A DNA stretch of 64,000 bases from Lunularia cruciata (lineage: Eukaryota > Streptophyta > Marchantiopsida > Lunulariales > Lunulariaceae): the NCBI GenBank assembly GCA_948567375.1, contig OX419761.1, positions 33,916,501 to 33,980,500 of the forward strand. Reading direction: 5' to 3'. How positions within the stretch are numbered: position 1 is the first letter of the stretch; every line of letters starts with the position of its first letter. The notes beneath the pieces are model-generated. The model did no database searches. It saw only the letters and a program-made list of their open reading frames with translations, and had not been told where the DNA came from. The position numbers and the translations under genes are program-made. Below are positions 1 through 10,990 of the stretch, in pieces.

Positions 1-396
1 TGGTAGATCATCCAGAGACACGTCTGCAAACTTCTTAACTATCCAATCAACCATTGCTTGATGAGGCTCTCGGTCCTCCACAGATTAGGCTTGTGCAATC
101 GGCTTGATCCACACCGCAAGTACAGACTTATCTTCCTCCAAAGCTTGCTCTATGGCTGCTTTACTAACAAACTTCCCTTCTAGGGACTCATCTCTCTTCC
201 AAGCTTGCTCCATGGTTTCCTTCTTGGCAGACTTCCCATCTTGGGACTCCACTTCCTTCAAGGTTTGCTCTATGGCTACCTTCTCAACAAAATTCCCATC
301 TTGGGACTAACTATTCTTAGGTGTCTTACTCAGAGGTGCCAGACAACCTAATCGGAAATTCCTACCATGGTGTTGTACTTGAATTTGGCGTTGGGT
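1..396 (-). pseudogene. Protease-RT linker with three 20-residue repeats, and start of RT
   Basis: After the protease the frame continues through a charged linker in which a 60-bp unit is repeated three times (about 130-310). Each unit encodes a variant of a segment like SQDG-K---K---EQA-K--E. At the window edge the same frame reads IVKKFADVSLDDLP, which matches the conserved entry to gypsy reverse transcriptase (F-DVF---LP). One stop lies between the repeats and this block. The repeat array is unusual for this linker. Confidence 0.65.
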
Positions 397-780
397 TCAA
401 TTGAATTGAACCTTATGACATTCAAGCCAAGGTAGACCTAGAATGATATCATAGTGCAGAGGTGCCACTACAAACCTCATACACTCCAAATACTCCCTCC
501 CAATCTTGAAGGTAACAAGATGCGAGGTGCGGAATGCAGAACCCTTTCTACCATCCGCCATCATCAAACTACTTCCAATCACTAGCTTGATAGGAATACC
601 CAATTCCTTTGCTACTTGTATGGACATACAATTCTTTGAACTTCCAGAATCAACCAAAATCCTACAACCCCGATTAGATATCATACCTTGCAAGTGAAGA
701 AAACTTGCATAGGTCGAGCCTTCAATCTCATTGGAACTAATCAAGCTCCCAATAAGCGGCTCAAAATCTCCTATTGGCAT
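397..780 (-). pseudogene. Retroviral-type aspartic protease of the gypsy element
   Basis: A 127-residue open frame carries the active-site motif ILVDSGSS near residue 42 and the closing block DIILGLPWLE near residue 113. These are the two hallmarks of gypsy protease, which cuts the Gag-Pol polyprotein after dimerising. The catalytic Asp is intact and the domain has no internal stop, unlike the gag upstream. It stays open by chance or because the copy is fairly young; the element as a whole cannot be translated through. Confidence 0.88.
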
Positions 781-844
781 TCCTTGTTTCCCTGATCATT
801 CCGCTCCACAACCTCCACTTGGGCAACTTGTCGAGGTCGTCTAT

Positions 845-910
845 TCTTGAGTGGACATTCAGCAATGCGATGCCACAACTAGCAACAATAAAAACAACCA
901 CCATTTTGTC
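845..910 (-). pseudogene. CCHC zinc knuckle of gag, with an in-frame stop
   Basis: On the minus strand the translation reads C-F-Y-C, then four positions, H, four positions and C, the CX2CX4HX4C nucleocapsid spacing that binds zinc and RNA. A stop codon falls at the second of the four positions between the second Cys and the His. Basic residues (NRRPRQ) follow, as is common in nucleocapsids. Confidence 0.7.
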
Positions 911-944
911 ACAGTTTCTTCCTATCTATAGTGCCAAGCGGTCT

Positions 945-1700
945 TCATTGAATTTCATCAATCTCCATTGGTGCTGGCTCCTCCACTTGTGTGTAGTGTA
1001 TTGGTAGGCTTTGTGGAGGTCGAGGTTGGGACCAAGTTGTTACCTCCAAGGAATCAAAACATTTGGCCAACCGCATGGCTTCCTCCAAGTGTTGTGGCTC
1101 TTGCATGGTTACCTCTAATTTGGTTCTTGCCTTCAAGCTCCTCATGAATCAATCCAGAGCTTCACTTTCCAATATATCTGGAATTTGCATGATGGTGTTT
1201 TGGAACTGTGTGATATAACTTCTTACATAGCCAATCTGTTTCAACCCTGCCAACTTATCCCGTGCAGCTTGTGTGGCATTTATAGCTTGGAATTGACTAA
1301 TTATTGCACTCTTGAATTCTACCCATGTCAAGATTAGTGCAACCATTTGTCGTCTGGCTCGCTCTACTCAAAATCTCCACCATAGCTTTGCTACTCCATC
1401 CAATTGGCTAGAAGCCAAGAGAATCTATTTTTGCTTGTCTTGTAGATTAGTAGCTTCAAAATAGCATTCACAATCAAACACAAAATTCTCCACTACACCA
1501 GGGAGATTCTTGCCTTCAAATACCTTGGGTTTAGGGAATCTGATCCAATCTTCTCCTTCTCAAATTGGTACTCTCTCCACCTACTCTTGTCGTCAAAGAT
1601 CTTGTTCATCCAACAATCAAGTAAGGTGCTTGATTTGTTGTTGCATAGCAAGGATAACATCAGGTATTGCCACCATGGTTGCTCCTCTATCACACCACTC
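945..1700 (-). pseudogene. gag (capsid) relic of the minus-strand gypsy element
   Basis: Three open pieces (1493-1693, 1149-1346, 945-1145) in succession give a recognisable retrotransposon gag domain. Readable are a tryptophan-led segment ending in WVEFKSAIISQFQAINAT, then ARDKLAGLKQ, a VRSYITQFQ stretch, the ESEALD block and the FMRSLKARTKLEV helix. In the family this domain forms the capsid shell and packages the RNA. One stop separates the last two pieces and others lie upstream, so no full-length Gag can be made. It is followed by the knuckle at 845-910 and preceded by the primer site, as expected. Confidence 0.85.
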
Positions 1701-1930
1701 CCAATCTATCTAATTTATTAACACATAGAAACAGCACGTCCACCGTTCTCCATAAGTTCCAACCGGAAGTACCAAGGGTTCCTCAGATATGGTGATCATA
1801 TGCAGAAATCTTGTCCAAAATGCGAGATGATGAATTGTGTGAAACGATGCTTTGGTAGTATTTGGATGCAAAAATCCCAATGGTTTAGTGGAAGTGGATT
1901 TGGTGGTCCATAAATTCCATCCATCCCATT

Positions 1931-1946
1931 CCTGCTCTAATACCAA
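1931..1946 (-). promoter_or_regulatory. Primer binding site (initiator tRNA-Met type)
   Basis: The minus strand reads TTGGTATTAGAGCAGG directly after the LTR end. It matches the plant gypsy/copia primer site that pairs with the 3' end of initiator methionine tRNA (TGGTATCAGAGC) with one C-to-T change, which looks like decay of a methylated site. Confidence 0.8.
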
Positions 1947-2313
1947 TGTAAAAGACTAAATCCGAGGAGAGAAATAGGAGAATGGAAACTCACATTGGGA
2001 CACTTGAATGAGCAAAAAATCCAAATGCCTAGCATGAGCTTTGGCTTTGCTATTTATAGGTAGCATACAAGGCCTTTGAGAAGCTTCCTAAAGCCTCTTT
2101 CTTAGAGTGCAAGCCAAGTTAACTAGGAAGCTTCTCAAGAAGCTTCTCAAGAAGCTTCCTTTTAGAAGCCGTCTACTTGGCATGCAAGCTAAGCTAGTCG
2201 AGAAGCTTCCCAAGAAGCTTTCTAGGTACTTCCAAAATATTCTAGGCTAATTTTTCTTATGTGCTACGTTTTAAGCTCAACTAACCTCTGTCGCTAAACT
2301 CCATATTGTTACA
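1947..2313 (-). repeat. 5' LTR of the minus-strand gypsy element
   Basis: The 367-bp segment begins TGTAACAATA and ends TTTTACA on the minus strand, the usual TG...CA ends, and is followed at once by a primer binding site. A TATA box (CTATAAATAG on the minus strand) sits near 2050-2060. Between 2085 and 2215 the LTR carries runs of an AGAAGCTTCTCA-type unit, each a short palindrome able to form small hairpins. The second LTR is beyond the window, so the ends are set by motif and not by comparison of the pair. Confidence 0.75.
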
Positions 2314-2440
2314 ATCCCCATTCTTCCTCAACACTACGTAAAACTTGGACTCTAACTTCTCCACTCATTTTGCATCAACTCCTATTTCTCTTCATCTCTT
2401 TGCTTGAAGAAGGTAACCTCACTCATCGATCTTATAACTT

Positions 2441-2760
2441 TCATCTGTGAAAAATTTCACAATAAGTGAAATAAACACTACTATGATTGAGATAGGAGCC
2501 ATGCTTACCAGGAATTTTGTGGAGTGTTGAAACCTCAATGCAATCAAGACACTTGATCATCACTCTTGTCTTTCTTCTTGTATTCTGATGCATACCATGT
2601 AAGAGCCGCATCTCCAAAAACATTCCAAAATGAGACCAACTCATTTTTCCTCCTCTCATTATTTCCTATGCAAGCTCTCTTAAATTCTCTCACAAAAGTC
2701 TTCACACCTTCTAAATCCTTGCCAAAGAAGATTGGAAGTTTCCTCATCTTAGCCTCTCAC
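2441..2760 (-). pseudogene. Fragment of a second gag-like sequence
   Basis: The open piece 2544-2747 reads LPIFFGKDLEGVKTFVREFK near its start and GDAALTWYAS further on. The pattern of a P-F-G opening, a basic helix and an AA-WY block is that of the N-terminal half of plant gypsy gag. A frameshift leads into 2441-2659. Its wording differs from the gag at 945-1700, so it derives from another element or subfamily. No LTR, primer site or pol sequence could be linked to it. Confidence 0.5.
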
Positions 2761-4760
2761 TACCTTTCTCCTTCTCTATTTTTTTCTCTCATCCTATCAA
2801 TAATAGAGTACAAACATGATTAATATCATTTGATAGTAGTACACTATAGAGAAAATAAAAGGTTTAGATTACTTCAAGATTTCCACCACACAATCAAATC
2901 ATAGAGTGTGTATTTATCTAACCTTGTGGATCGCTTATTTATAAGTTGAAAGATGAATTTCCTTACTAATGATGAAGGTGGTAGTTTCTCTATAGTGGTA
3001 CTAAGACTCTCTCCATGATCCTTTACAAGGTCTTTAACAATGTTACTACTTTTTGACACTCATGATTCTTTAGAAGTTTTTCCATTCCACAAACCTCACA
3101 CAACTCCTTGGTCCTAGATCTACTCCCTCCCAATCTTGGTGAAAAAGTTCTAACATGCAATCCCAAGTCAAGAAAGCATCTCCTTGCTCTCAACCTCTTG
3201 CTCTCAAAGCTCAATGGATACACACTTGCCTTTTGTTTCCTTCTCTCCACATAAGAAGCACTTAGAATCACTCTTTCTTCCAAATGGTGAAGGTCTTTGA
3301 ATCATATCAACAATCTTTTCAAATTCTACTCTAAACTCCACTTTATTCAAATCAACCACTACTATTACTTGAACCTTTGAGGAACTTTAAATAACCTCAA
3401 CTTCCACTCTTGATGGCCTTTCATGCTCTCAAGATGACTCTAAACAAATAAACATGCTTTTGGTCATTCTTGTACTTCTCATAAATGAGACCTTAACTCT
3501 CTAAAAATGGCAATTCCTTATAATTTCAATCAATTATCCTACATGACAACTCCAAGTGCTTTGATATTTTTCACACCTAACCAACCCTCTAGTTTGTCCT
3601 CCCTTGAAAAAGTTAAATCTCTTTTGTGAAGCCATTTATCCTAAACAACTCTCTATTTAGCACACACCTTTCAAATTTGGTCTTAAAATCACCCTCCTCA
3701 TTTAAGAAATTCATACCTCTCTTTAAAGGAATGATATCTCTCTGAATTTTGGGCCAAAAGGTAGCCTATCTACCACTAAATTTTCTTGCCACACCAACAA
3801 AGGAGGAATTGATGTGAGCTAAAGCTCCACCAATGGAGGAGGAAAAGGCTGAACATAATAAAGAAGAGCAAAGATTGTGAGCTAGCCTATCTCTCACTCG
3901 ACATAAACCTCTAATGGCTGTTATGGTAGCACATCATGGACTAAGAAGGAAAAGAATCCAAACTCCATCTCACTCTTCCAAGGCTAAAATTCCAAGGTAC
4001 CTCCAAGACTCAAGCGATTGCTCACTAGAGAACTCAATGAGAGAGAGTGATAGTTGCAAATAAAAGGATGATGAGTACCTCTTCACCTTTAGTTTATATA
4101 CTTGTGAAATAATTCCACACAAATGTTATTTATACTATAGTAACTCAAGTTACTAGGCAAAAAGTCATATGAAGTCAAAATTCTAAAGGAATATCCAATA
4201 TCATAGAAGTAATCACCTAAGCATGTGATCTTATCTTGACCCAACTAGTAAATCAAGGAGTCCTTCACATTGGCTATCCTTGGACTATAGAAGAATCAAA
4301 ACCAAAAAGTTTGGGGGTCCAAGATTTCTCAACTCTTTCCTCAAAGTTAAACATTTTGGAATAATACCAAATCAATACACTAGAATCCAAATAGTGGTGC
4401 TCATTCTTTTCACCTCCTTCTAAAGAAAATTCATCTCTTCTTCTAAAGTTGAGTCATCTCTATCTTGGCAATGACTAACTCTAGTTAATCATGGCTAATG
4501 TAGAAACTTACTTTAACTCTTTATAAATAATATCTCTCAACTACTTGTAATACCAAACTAAATATCATAATAGAGCTAACATGCACCAATTGATGTTATA
4601 GAACAAACTATAGTAATCTTTTGCATCTAATGGAGATCCCAACACTCCCATGCCTCCTATTGGGAATTGGAACCTTGGTAGAAAATCTAAGGAAGTGAGA
4701 ACTATACATGGACTTCGTACCTTGCATTTAAAAGTCTAGAATTATAACCAAAGGTTTTGA
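2761..4760. other. Gene-free stretch, retroelement-derived texture
   Basis: Short frames only. The longest, 3023-3283 on the minus strand (86 aa), has a CEVCG and HEC pattern that might be a broken zinc-binding segment, but the spacing fits no knuckle and I do not call it. The base composition resembles the gypsy debris on either side. Confidence 0.4.
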
Positions 4761-4960
4761 ATACATCTCTTCCCTAATTATTAACAAAAATAGCTTATAA
4801 TAAGATGAAGAGCATGGAACCTACATCTTGTCATAGCGAGATAGAGATCTTAGTATACAAGCAAGGTCTAGGTAAACCAAGTAAGAATACCTAAATAGGA
4901 CCTAGAGAGTGTAACCAGGAGTAAGAGATTGGTGGAGCTTGAAGATAGAGGAAAGAAAAA
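4761..4960. repeat. 200-bp direct repeat, left copy
   Basis: It is identical to 6146-6345 at 199 of 200 positions, counted by eye; the one change is T/C in the CTAAA(T/C)AGG block. The pair frames the RT relic at 4984-5600. The ends do not show a clean TG...CA pair or matching flanks (TTTGA outside left, GTTCA outside right), so LTR status is not proven. Confidence 0.95.
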
Positions 4961-4966
4961 TTTCAC

Positions 4967-5062
4967 TACATCCTTTAAAGGGGCTATAATAAGGGTATTA
5001 TCAAAGAGGTATTAGGTATTATTACATCCTTTAAAGGGGCTATAATAAGGGTATTATCAAAG
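4967..5062. repeat. Two-copy tandem repeat (about 41-bp unit)
   Basis: The block from TACATCCTTTAAAGGGGC through GTATTATCAAAGA occurs at about 4967-5007 and again at about 5022-5062, with a short spacer. On the minus strand it falls at the end of the RT relic and duplicates part of the segment after the DD box. Confidence 0.9.
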
Positions 5063-5600
5063 ACTGATGGAAAGAGATATGATTGAAAAGCAATTGAGAT
5101 CTCTTGTAAATCTATGTAGTGAGCTATGGAAAGAAGAGTTCCCTTTGTAGGATCACCTTGGCATGTAAGCATCATCAGTAGATGCAAATTATGTGAAGTC
5201 TCTTGTGCTAGTATAGTGATTGTACTACAAAAAGTCTCTTTGCCATAGAATGTATGGAAAATAAAATCAAAGAGTAGATCCCTTGTTAAGTGAAGAGCAT
5301 GAAGCAAAGCTAAACAAGAAATGGTATTGAATGCATTAGAGATATCCACCTAGACAACCACCCACCAATGGGAAGGATATCCAAGGATGCTTTGATGCTG
5401 GTAATAACCATCTTGCAACTTCCTTGAGTGGTTATTGCAAACTGATATGGAGACAAAAAGAAGAAGAGAATGAGAGTCTTAATTGTAGGTAAATAAATCA
5501 TGAGACTCAATGGAGAAATACATCCCCAATAGCAATGGTCAAACCTCAAATATCTCCTTTGACTAGGCAAGGAGACTAAATACAACAAACAAACAAACAA
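4984..5600 (-). pseudogene. Reverse transcriptase relic, non-LTR type
   Basis: Two overlapping frames (5310-5600, then 4984-5349) joined by a frameshift give RT motifs in order. RPIAIG-like text appears in a shifted frame near 5530. FLSPYQFAI and a GSC-M block follow, then VDISNAFNTIS-like text (seen as MDISNAFNTIS), CQGDPTKGTLLSIAHY for the GDP box, and FPSVFDNTLIIAP where an active copy would have A-DD. The motif set matches the plant RT family with the VANAFNS, RQGDPLG and FPSIADDT signatures, as I remember it. The catalytic DD has become DN and the reading frame is broken, so it is dead. RNase H, endonuclease and zinc-finger parts are not seen. Confidence 0.75.
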
Positions 5601-5609
5601 ACAAGGTGC

Positions 5610-6098
5610 CTATGGGGCACTAGACCCAAAGCAATACGCTAACAAAAAGCAAAGAGAAAAGGAAAAACCCAAATCTAGAGTGTTTGGAGAAAGGAAATCA
5701 CATAAGTGCTCAAAGATTAGACCCAATGGCCCACCCAATGAGAGACACCAAGAATTAGTACAATATGAGCAAAGATGAACTTTGTAAAGCTCAAGCTCCT
5801 CATCTAGTTGATAGTCATAGAGGAAAGATAGGAGCTCTTCCTTAGTCAATAGATAAAAGGTGGGTGCTAGTGCATAGGCTACACATCTATACTCCCTTGC
5901 TTGGCTTAACCTCAAGGAGCAACAAAAGCAATGATGCTTTGGAAGAGAGGTGTAGGAATATAATGACTTTACAATCCTCTTAGGTACTGCTTGGGCCCAT
6001 ATGGTATATTCATCTTGCAGTGTTAACCAATCCACTTGCAAGAACTTATGAATCTTATAGGTGTTTTCATAATGCCTTGATGCACTACAATGTGCCAA
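5610..6098 (-). pseudogene. Open frame upstream of the RT relic, unrecognised
   Basis: A 162-residue frame with many Cys and aromatic residues, ending about 10 bp before the frame that carries the first RT motifs. It may be the region upstream of RT in the same element, read through a shift. I recognise no domain in it. It lies wholly between the two 200-bp direct repeats. Confidence 0.35.
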
Positions 6099-6145
6099 TG
6101 GGAGTATAGTTCATTATGGAAAGAGGGCTAATAAGGTCCATGTTG

Positions 6146-6345
6146 ATACATCTCTTCCCTAATTATTAACAAAAATAGCTTATAATAAGATGAAGAGCAT
6201 GGAACCTACATCTTGTCATAGCGAGATAGAGATCTTAGTATACAAGCAAGGTCTAGGTAAACCAAGTAAGAATACCTAAACAGGACCTAGAGAGTGTAAC
6301 CAGGAGTAAGAGATTGGTGGAGCTTGAAGATAGAGGAAAGAAAAA
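6146..6345. repeat. 200-bp direct repeat, right copy
   Basis: Partner of 4761-4960. The two are far more alike than the age of the decayed RT between them would suggest, which points to a recent duplication, a gene-conversion event, or a young non-autonomous element that reused old RT sequence as filler. Confidence 0.95.
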
Positions 6346-7114
6346 GTTCAATAGAAATTCAATTTGAAGTTTAGCTTCCAGTGTTGCAGCTACAGATGCA
6401 TGATTTGAAGATGTAAGAAAGCAAAGCATCTCTCGATGTATTCCTTCACACAGTGCGAACGAAAGAAGGAGCCCATCGCTGATGAAGCGGAAATAAATTG
6501 GTGGTTCTTGGTGTTATGTCAAATGAACCAAATGCCTTCGCCCTTGGGGTATTACATATGGTTTCTAGTGTAGGTTACTCTACATAGTGCTTGGTTCTTC
6601 ATACCAGTTGGACGTAATCTTTGGTTTCTTTTAGTCGGGTCCACTTAGTCCACATTTCTTGGAGTCTTGGGATCTTCTTTTCTTTTGCACTTTTCCATGC
6701 ATCTGCATTCCTTTTTTCCTTTTCCTTCGGGGTGTGCCTGCTAGTTGCTTTCTGTTGGAGGACGTACGGTAGAGAGACTTTGGCAGGATGACAAGAAGTG
6801 AATAAAAGCAGGGCCTAGACATATATCAATTTTCACCAGAAGCAATACATAATTCCAATCCAAGCCTTTTGCTTCCCTTTTGCACGATTTTATGTGATCC
6901 ATATTTACCCGTTTCTCCAACAACAACATGATGATGAGATCCACAAGATCAAGAAAAGTGCTAACTTGTTACTGAAACCAAAAGCATCGAATATCCACAA
7001 AGATGTAATCAACCTGTGTCTCTTATCCCTTAGCAATGAAACAAGAATTTTTTTGCTGCATTTAGATTCTTACGTACATTACCTCTGGATAAAGCTGCGA
7101 TTTGTGGGTACAGA

Positions 7115-7213
7115 AAATGGCGACCCGCATAGGATAACATATGGATGAGAAGACCTCATCAAACCCATACATCGATAAAACAGAAAAAGTCAAATGGGGT
7201 TAAGCCCCAATTG
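7115..7213 (+). mobile_element. Short double-hairpin element, copy a
   Basis: It carries the family landmarks in order: a GGCGACC-CG start, the GGATG-GAAGACC-CATCAA core and the TGGGGTTAAGCCCCA hairpin near the 3' end. It is more diverged than the others. It may be flanked by GGTACAG (left) and GGTATAG (right), a possible imperfect target duplication. Confidence 0.7.
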
Positions 7214-7752
7214 AATCGGTATAGAAATATATCCTACCGCAACTAGAATTTGTGTGTACTATCTGTCGTCTGATTGACTTGAGTTGAATGGATTAACGTA
7301 TCGTAAGAAGTGCTTTCCACGGCCCATTGCTTTTCACCGGTCTTGGAAAGCTGTTACTCTGGTCTAACTTACTTGCCAAGGTCCGACAATCAAGTCTACA
7401 AGCAAAAGTCGCAGAGCAAGGTTCTTTCACGTTCACGATACGTCCTGGATAGCTTAGGTTGTCTTATATCTTTCAAACTATACCCGTTGCGCGCATAGTG
7501 GACAACGGTATATTTACGGCGTTTACTTCTCCCACCGACAGTAAAAGCATCCAGTTTACTGTCATTAGAACCCAACCTCTTGACATAAACGACAACTAGT
7601 CCATGCCCAGTGCAGGATGTACGAGGCAAACAAAACTCGCGAAGACATGCTTTATCCTCATCTCTACCCGTAATCGTCCTAACTCCATCCCCATCCCCAC
7701 CTATCCTATCATCAGGACAAAAAACCCATGAAAACATGTGTAATCCCCTTCC

Positions 7753-8008
7753 CAGTTCTGTTCAGTCACCCTCGTCCCCGTCCCCATCCCCATTCGATGT
7801 CCTTATCTCTAGAGGTAGTTTCATTCATCCTCCTTGTCCGCGTCCGTCGGTTCAGTTCCGTTCTTCGATATAGATACTTGCACCAGTTCTGTCCGTCATC
7901 CTCGTCCCATCCACATTCGTAGTCCTTATCTCTAAAAGTAGTTCCATCCATCTTCCCTGTCCTCGTCCGTTGGCTCAGTTCCGTTCTTCTATATAGAGAC
8001 TTACACTA
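7753..8008. repeat. Two-copy tandem repeat, ~130-bp unit
   Basis: 7753-7882 and 7883-8008 both start CAGTTCTGT and run through CCTTATCTCTA, a TCCGT-GG-TCAGTTCCG block and a TATAGA-ACTT end. The left unit is rich in CCCCGTCCCCATCC words. The copies differ at many positions, so the duplication is not recent. Confidence 0.85.
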
Positions 8009-8166
8009 CTATAGTAAATGACCATCTCTTTCTAAAGGTAAATAAGATAAATCAACTTCGGAAATATCTTGGTAGAAACTTTGGTTCAGGAACTTAGATA
8101 TTTTTGGAACTTTAACTCTTTCACCTTTTTGTGATGCGACATAGAAAGAAGTGCTATAATGATGAC

Positions 8167-8252
8167 AATGGCGACCGCGTAGAAAAATGAAGGATGGGAA
8201 GCCCCCAACAAGCCATACAAGGGAGAGAGGAAAAAGGTAAAATGGGTAATAA
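8167..8252 (+). mobile_element. Short double-hairpin element, copy b
   Basis: It opens GGCGACCGCGTAG and has the GAAGGATGGGAAG core, CCATACAAGGGAGAG and GGTAAAATGGG, but lacks the final CCCC arm of the second hairpin. ATAATG occurs just outside both ends, a possible target duplication. Confidence 0.75.
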
Positions 8253-10962
8253 TGCAGTTTTGTGGTAATAAGGCTAATAATGAAGTTTTGTGTCCTGAAT
8301 ATAACTGTATCGATATTCTTTGTGACATTAATCTCTTTAAGTTAGTTTATTATCTCAACTTCAATGAACAAAGCACTCATTCACTATAATTGTAGGAAAC
8401 TGCCTTGTTTACGGAATCAAGGTGCGATTTTGAAGACTACAACCTACAAGATAACATTGATAGTAAAAGAATATGGAGTTCAGGTTGTTCATGATTCTAA
8501 ACTACTTCAAAAGTCCACATATTACGGTTCAGGAAGCTCTTGACCTTTTGGCAGACTTCGACCATGATTGCAATTAAACACTGTCAGTCCAATTTCCAGT
8601 GACCAAATTCGTATGTTGGAGAACCATGAGTTGCAATTGGAGAAAGACGGACCGATTTCGAGCGGTACGACGAGAACAAAAGTGAAATAACACTGTTACG
8701 ACAGATGGAGAGAAATGTGCATGGGCAATCAGGACGAAACTCAGATCACTACTGGAGCACTGAAGCCGTCTTAGTCTAGATATTAGGTCCTCGTATTCAT
8801 ACGAAAAGCCAAGGTCTAGAATTCTGGGGTAGAAGTCTAAGATGCAAGGAAAGATCCAACAATATTCTAGATTCCCGCTAAATGATGTTTCATGCTGGCC
8901 AAAAGATTCAATGATATCTTCGATGCCATGTGGATCAAGTTGGGGTCTGCTTGCGACAGTACGCCACAGAAGAAGAGGTGGTGTTGGCAGCAATTTTATT
9001 ATATGTTTGTTTAAAGGTACGTAAGAATGCTATAGTGCAGTTGAGACAAGATCAAACTATATTCTAATTTTTTGTTGGTTTTAGAATGAATTGGGTCTAT
9101 GAATTTTTTTTCTTTTGTGATCAATTTGACAATTAATTTAATCTTATTTTTGTATTCTATTTTTTCTTGTGAATTAAGCTTGATGAGCAAATACAAACTT
9201 TCGAAGGAAGATAAAAAATTTGAGAAGTAAATCAAATCAAATCAAATAAACAAATAATTTATCCGTATCCATCTATTGCAAACCAATCGCGTCCATATGC
9301 AACCATCAGACTTATTTCTTCGAAGAATCTTGTCAAGAGTTGAGTTGTTGCGAAAATATGGTGAGCGTCTAAATACATTCCTCTGTCCGGAGATGAATTT
9401 TTTTATCGAGCCTAAATTATCCGAGAATCTTGTCTCCTTCTCAAAGCCATCCACAGCCCGGACACGCCCACAAAAGTGGTCACCGAATTCTGGTTAGGCC
9501 ATGTTGGGACTGTGGGTGACGAGGTGGAGTCGGGTTGAACCGGGGACTCCGGTCAAGTTCCCGAGTTTGGGTTACAAGACTGGTCGAGTCAAGGCCTGAG
9601 GGACTCGGGGTCGAGTTGGGGGATACTCGAATCTCGACACTACCATTGGAAACGACCCTATGCGTTATTGAGTATTTTAAAAGAACGATTTGATGAAGAT
9701 AAAAGTTTTCTGCTTCTGAGGAATAGACGTTCTATAGTATTAACGTGCCAAGCCAAGGTCTGGAAAAATACTTTTGGGTCTTTTCTTTTCATTCTGAATG
9801 TAATGTCGCGAAATTCAAGTGCCAAGGATAAGGCACTGCCAAGACCATTGTGCGAAATTCTTTCAAGACAAGAATAAAATAGGTAGTCATTCGAATAAGA
9901 GGGACACTGAGACCTAACATGCCATTTTTTTCATTTGACACATCGGGGATTGGTTTCATTTACCCCCTTGGGGGTTTAGCTTTTTTGTCCGCTTGCGTCT
10001 TTTCCTTGTACGGTTTGATAGTGTTCCGATTCGCTTTTCCCAACATGTTAATTCTTTAAAGATTAAACAGACCGTGCCCGGAAAAGACTTTGAGATCAAA
10101 ATACGAGGTAGTAAATTAGGTGAACGCAAAAGGTGGCAAAACTGAGGGACTCTAACTTCGCCCCCTTTGATGTGGTACCTTTGATGTGAATGATGTATAG
10201 AACAGTGATTCAAAGGAAGAAATGATATATATATGTACTGTATTACAGTTGTGGTGGAAGGTGCCTTTTCTCAACTTCCTTACAAGTTAAGAGTCGAATA
10301 CCCCTGAAATTTGGCGAAGAGTACCCACACTCTTCGCAACATTTTACTGTCACGAGAACTTTATCTTAGTGTTATCTAAGGTTCAACAGGGATTCAATAT
10401 GAGAGAACAAGAAATAAAGGAGGATCTTGGGGTGCAATCCAGATTCTGTTTTCACATATTCTCATGTACTGAAAGTAAGATAATCTGATCCTTATTTCTA
10501 CAAGGGACAACACAGAGAAAACTATCTAAATTCAACTCATGAAATACCAAACAATACAAAAGATACCCTGGTTATTAGAGGTTTGGTTATTAGAAGAACA
10601 AAAGAAAGTTTCTTCACACAATCAACTTTCTTTTGTTCTTGAGGAGGTAAGCAGGATTCGCAATATTTATGCAATGGAAAACAGAAAAACTAAAAAGTAT
10701 GTCCCATGGAAAGAGGAAGTTATCTTCCTTACGCTAGTGATCCTGCAAGTGTTTTTTATTTGAGAACTGAAACGGTAGCTATGGGAATGGGGTGACCATC
10801 CATAAATTAAAAAATTATTCTCTCAAGTTGATTTCGGTAAGATAAACACTTTAAAATTTCAGGTTAGTTCTGAATAAAACTAAATCAAAATTCTTAAACT
10901 TTAGAAATCAATAAACTCCTATAAGAGTCATGTCTTTTTAACATCCCATTGAAAAACTTTCT

Positions 10963-10990
10963 GGACCGCCAAGATAAAACTTGGCGGTCC
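10963..10990. repeat. Perfect hairpin, 11-bp stem
   Basis: GGACCGCCAAG, a six-base loop ATAAAA, then CTTGGCGGTCC. The stem is perfect and GC-rich in AT-rich surroundings. No T-run follows, so it does not look like a terminator, and it has no visible relation to a gene. Confidence 0.95.

Larger units (their letters stand above)
1..2313 (-). mobile_element. Ty3/gypsy LTR retrotransposon, 5' part, decayed, runs off the left edge
   Basis: Read on the minus strand the order is LTR (1947-2313), primer site, gag, zinc knuckle, aspartic protease, a repeat-bearing linker and the first residues of reverse transcriptase at the window edge. This is the standard gypsy gag-PR-RT order. Stops and frameshifts interrupt gag and the knuckle, so it is a relic. 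RNase H, integrase and the 3' LTR would lie outside the window, so no target duplication can be checked here. Its LTR does not resemble those of the plus-strand elements at 31957-46562, which marks it as a separate lineage. Confidence 0.88.

Noticed and set aside
3023-3283. Zinc-binding protein from CEVCG...HEC
   Set aside because: Spacing fits no CCHC or other finger and the surrounding frame is short.
4761-6345. Classic LTR retrotransposon (TRIM) call for the direct-repeat pair
   Set aside because: No TG...CA ends common to both copies at the border of identity, no primer site after the left copy, and no matching flanks.
9500-9640. GACTCG-rich patch as a tRNA or structured RNA
   Set aside because: No A/B boxes or cloverleaf; it reads as low-complexity repeat.
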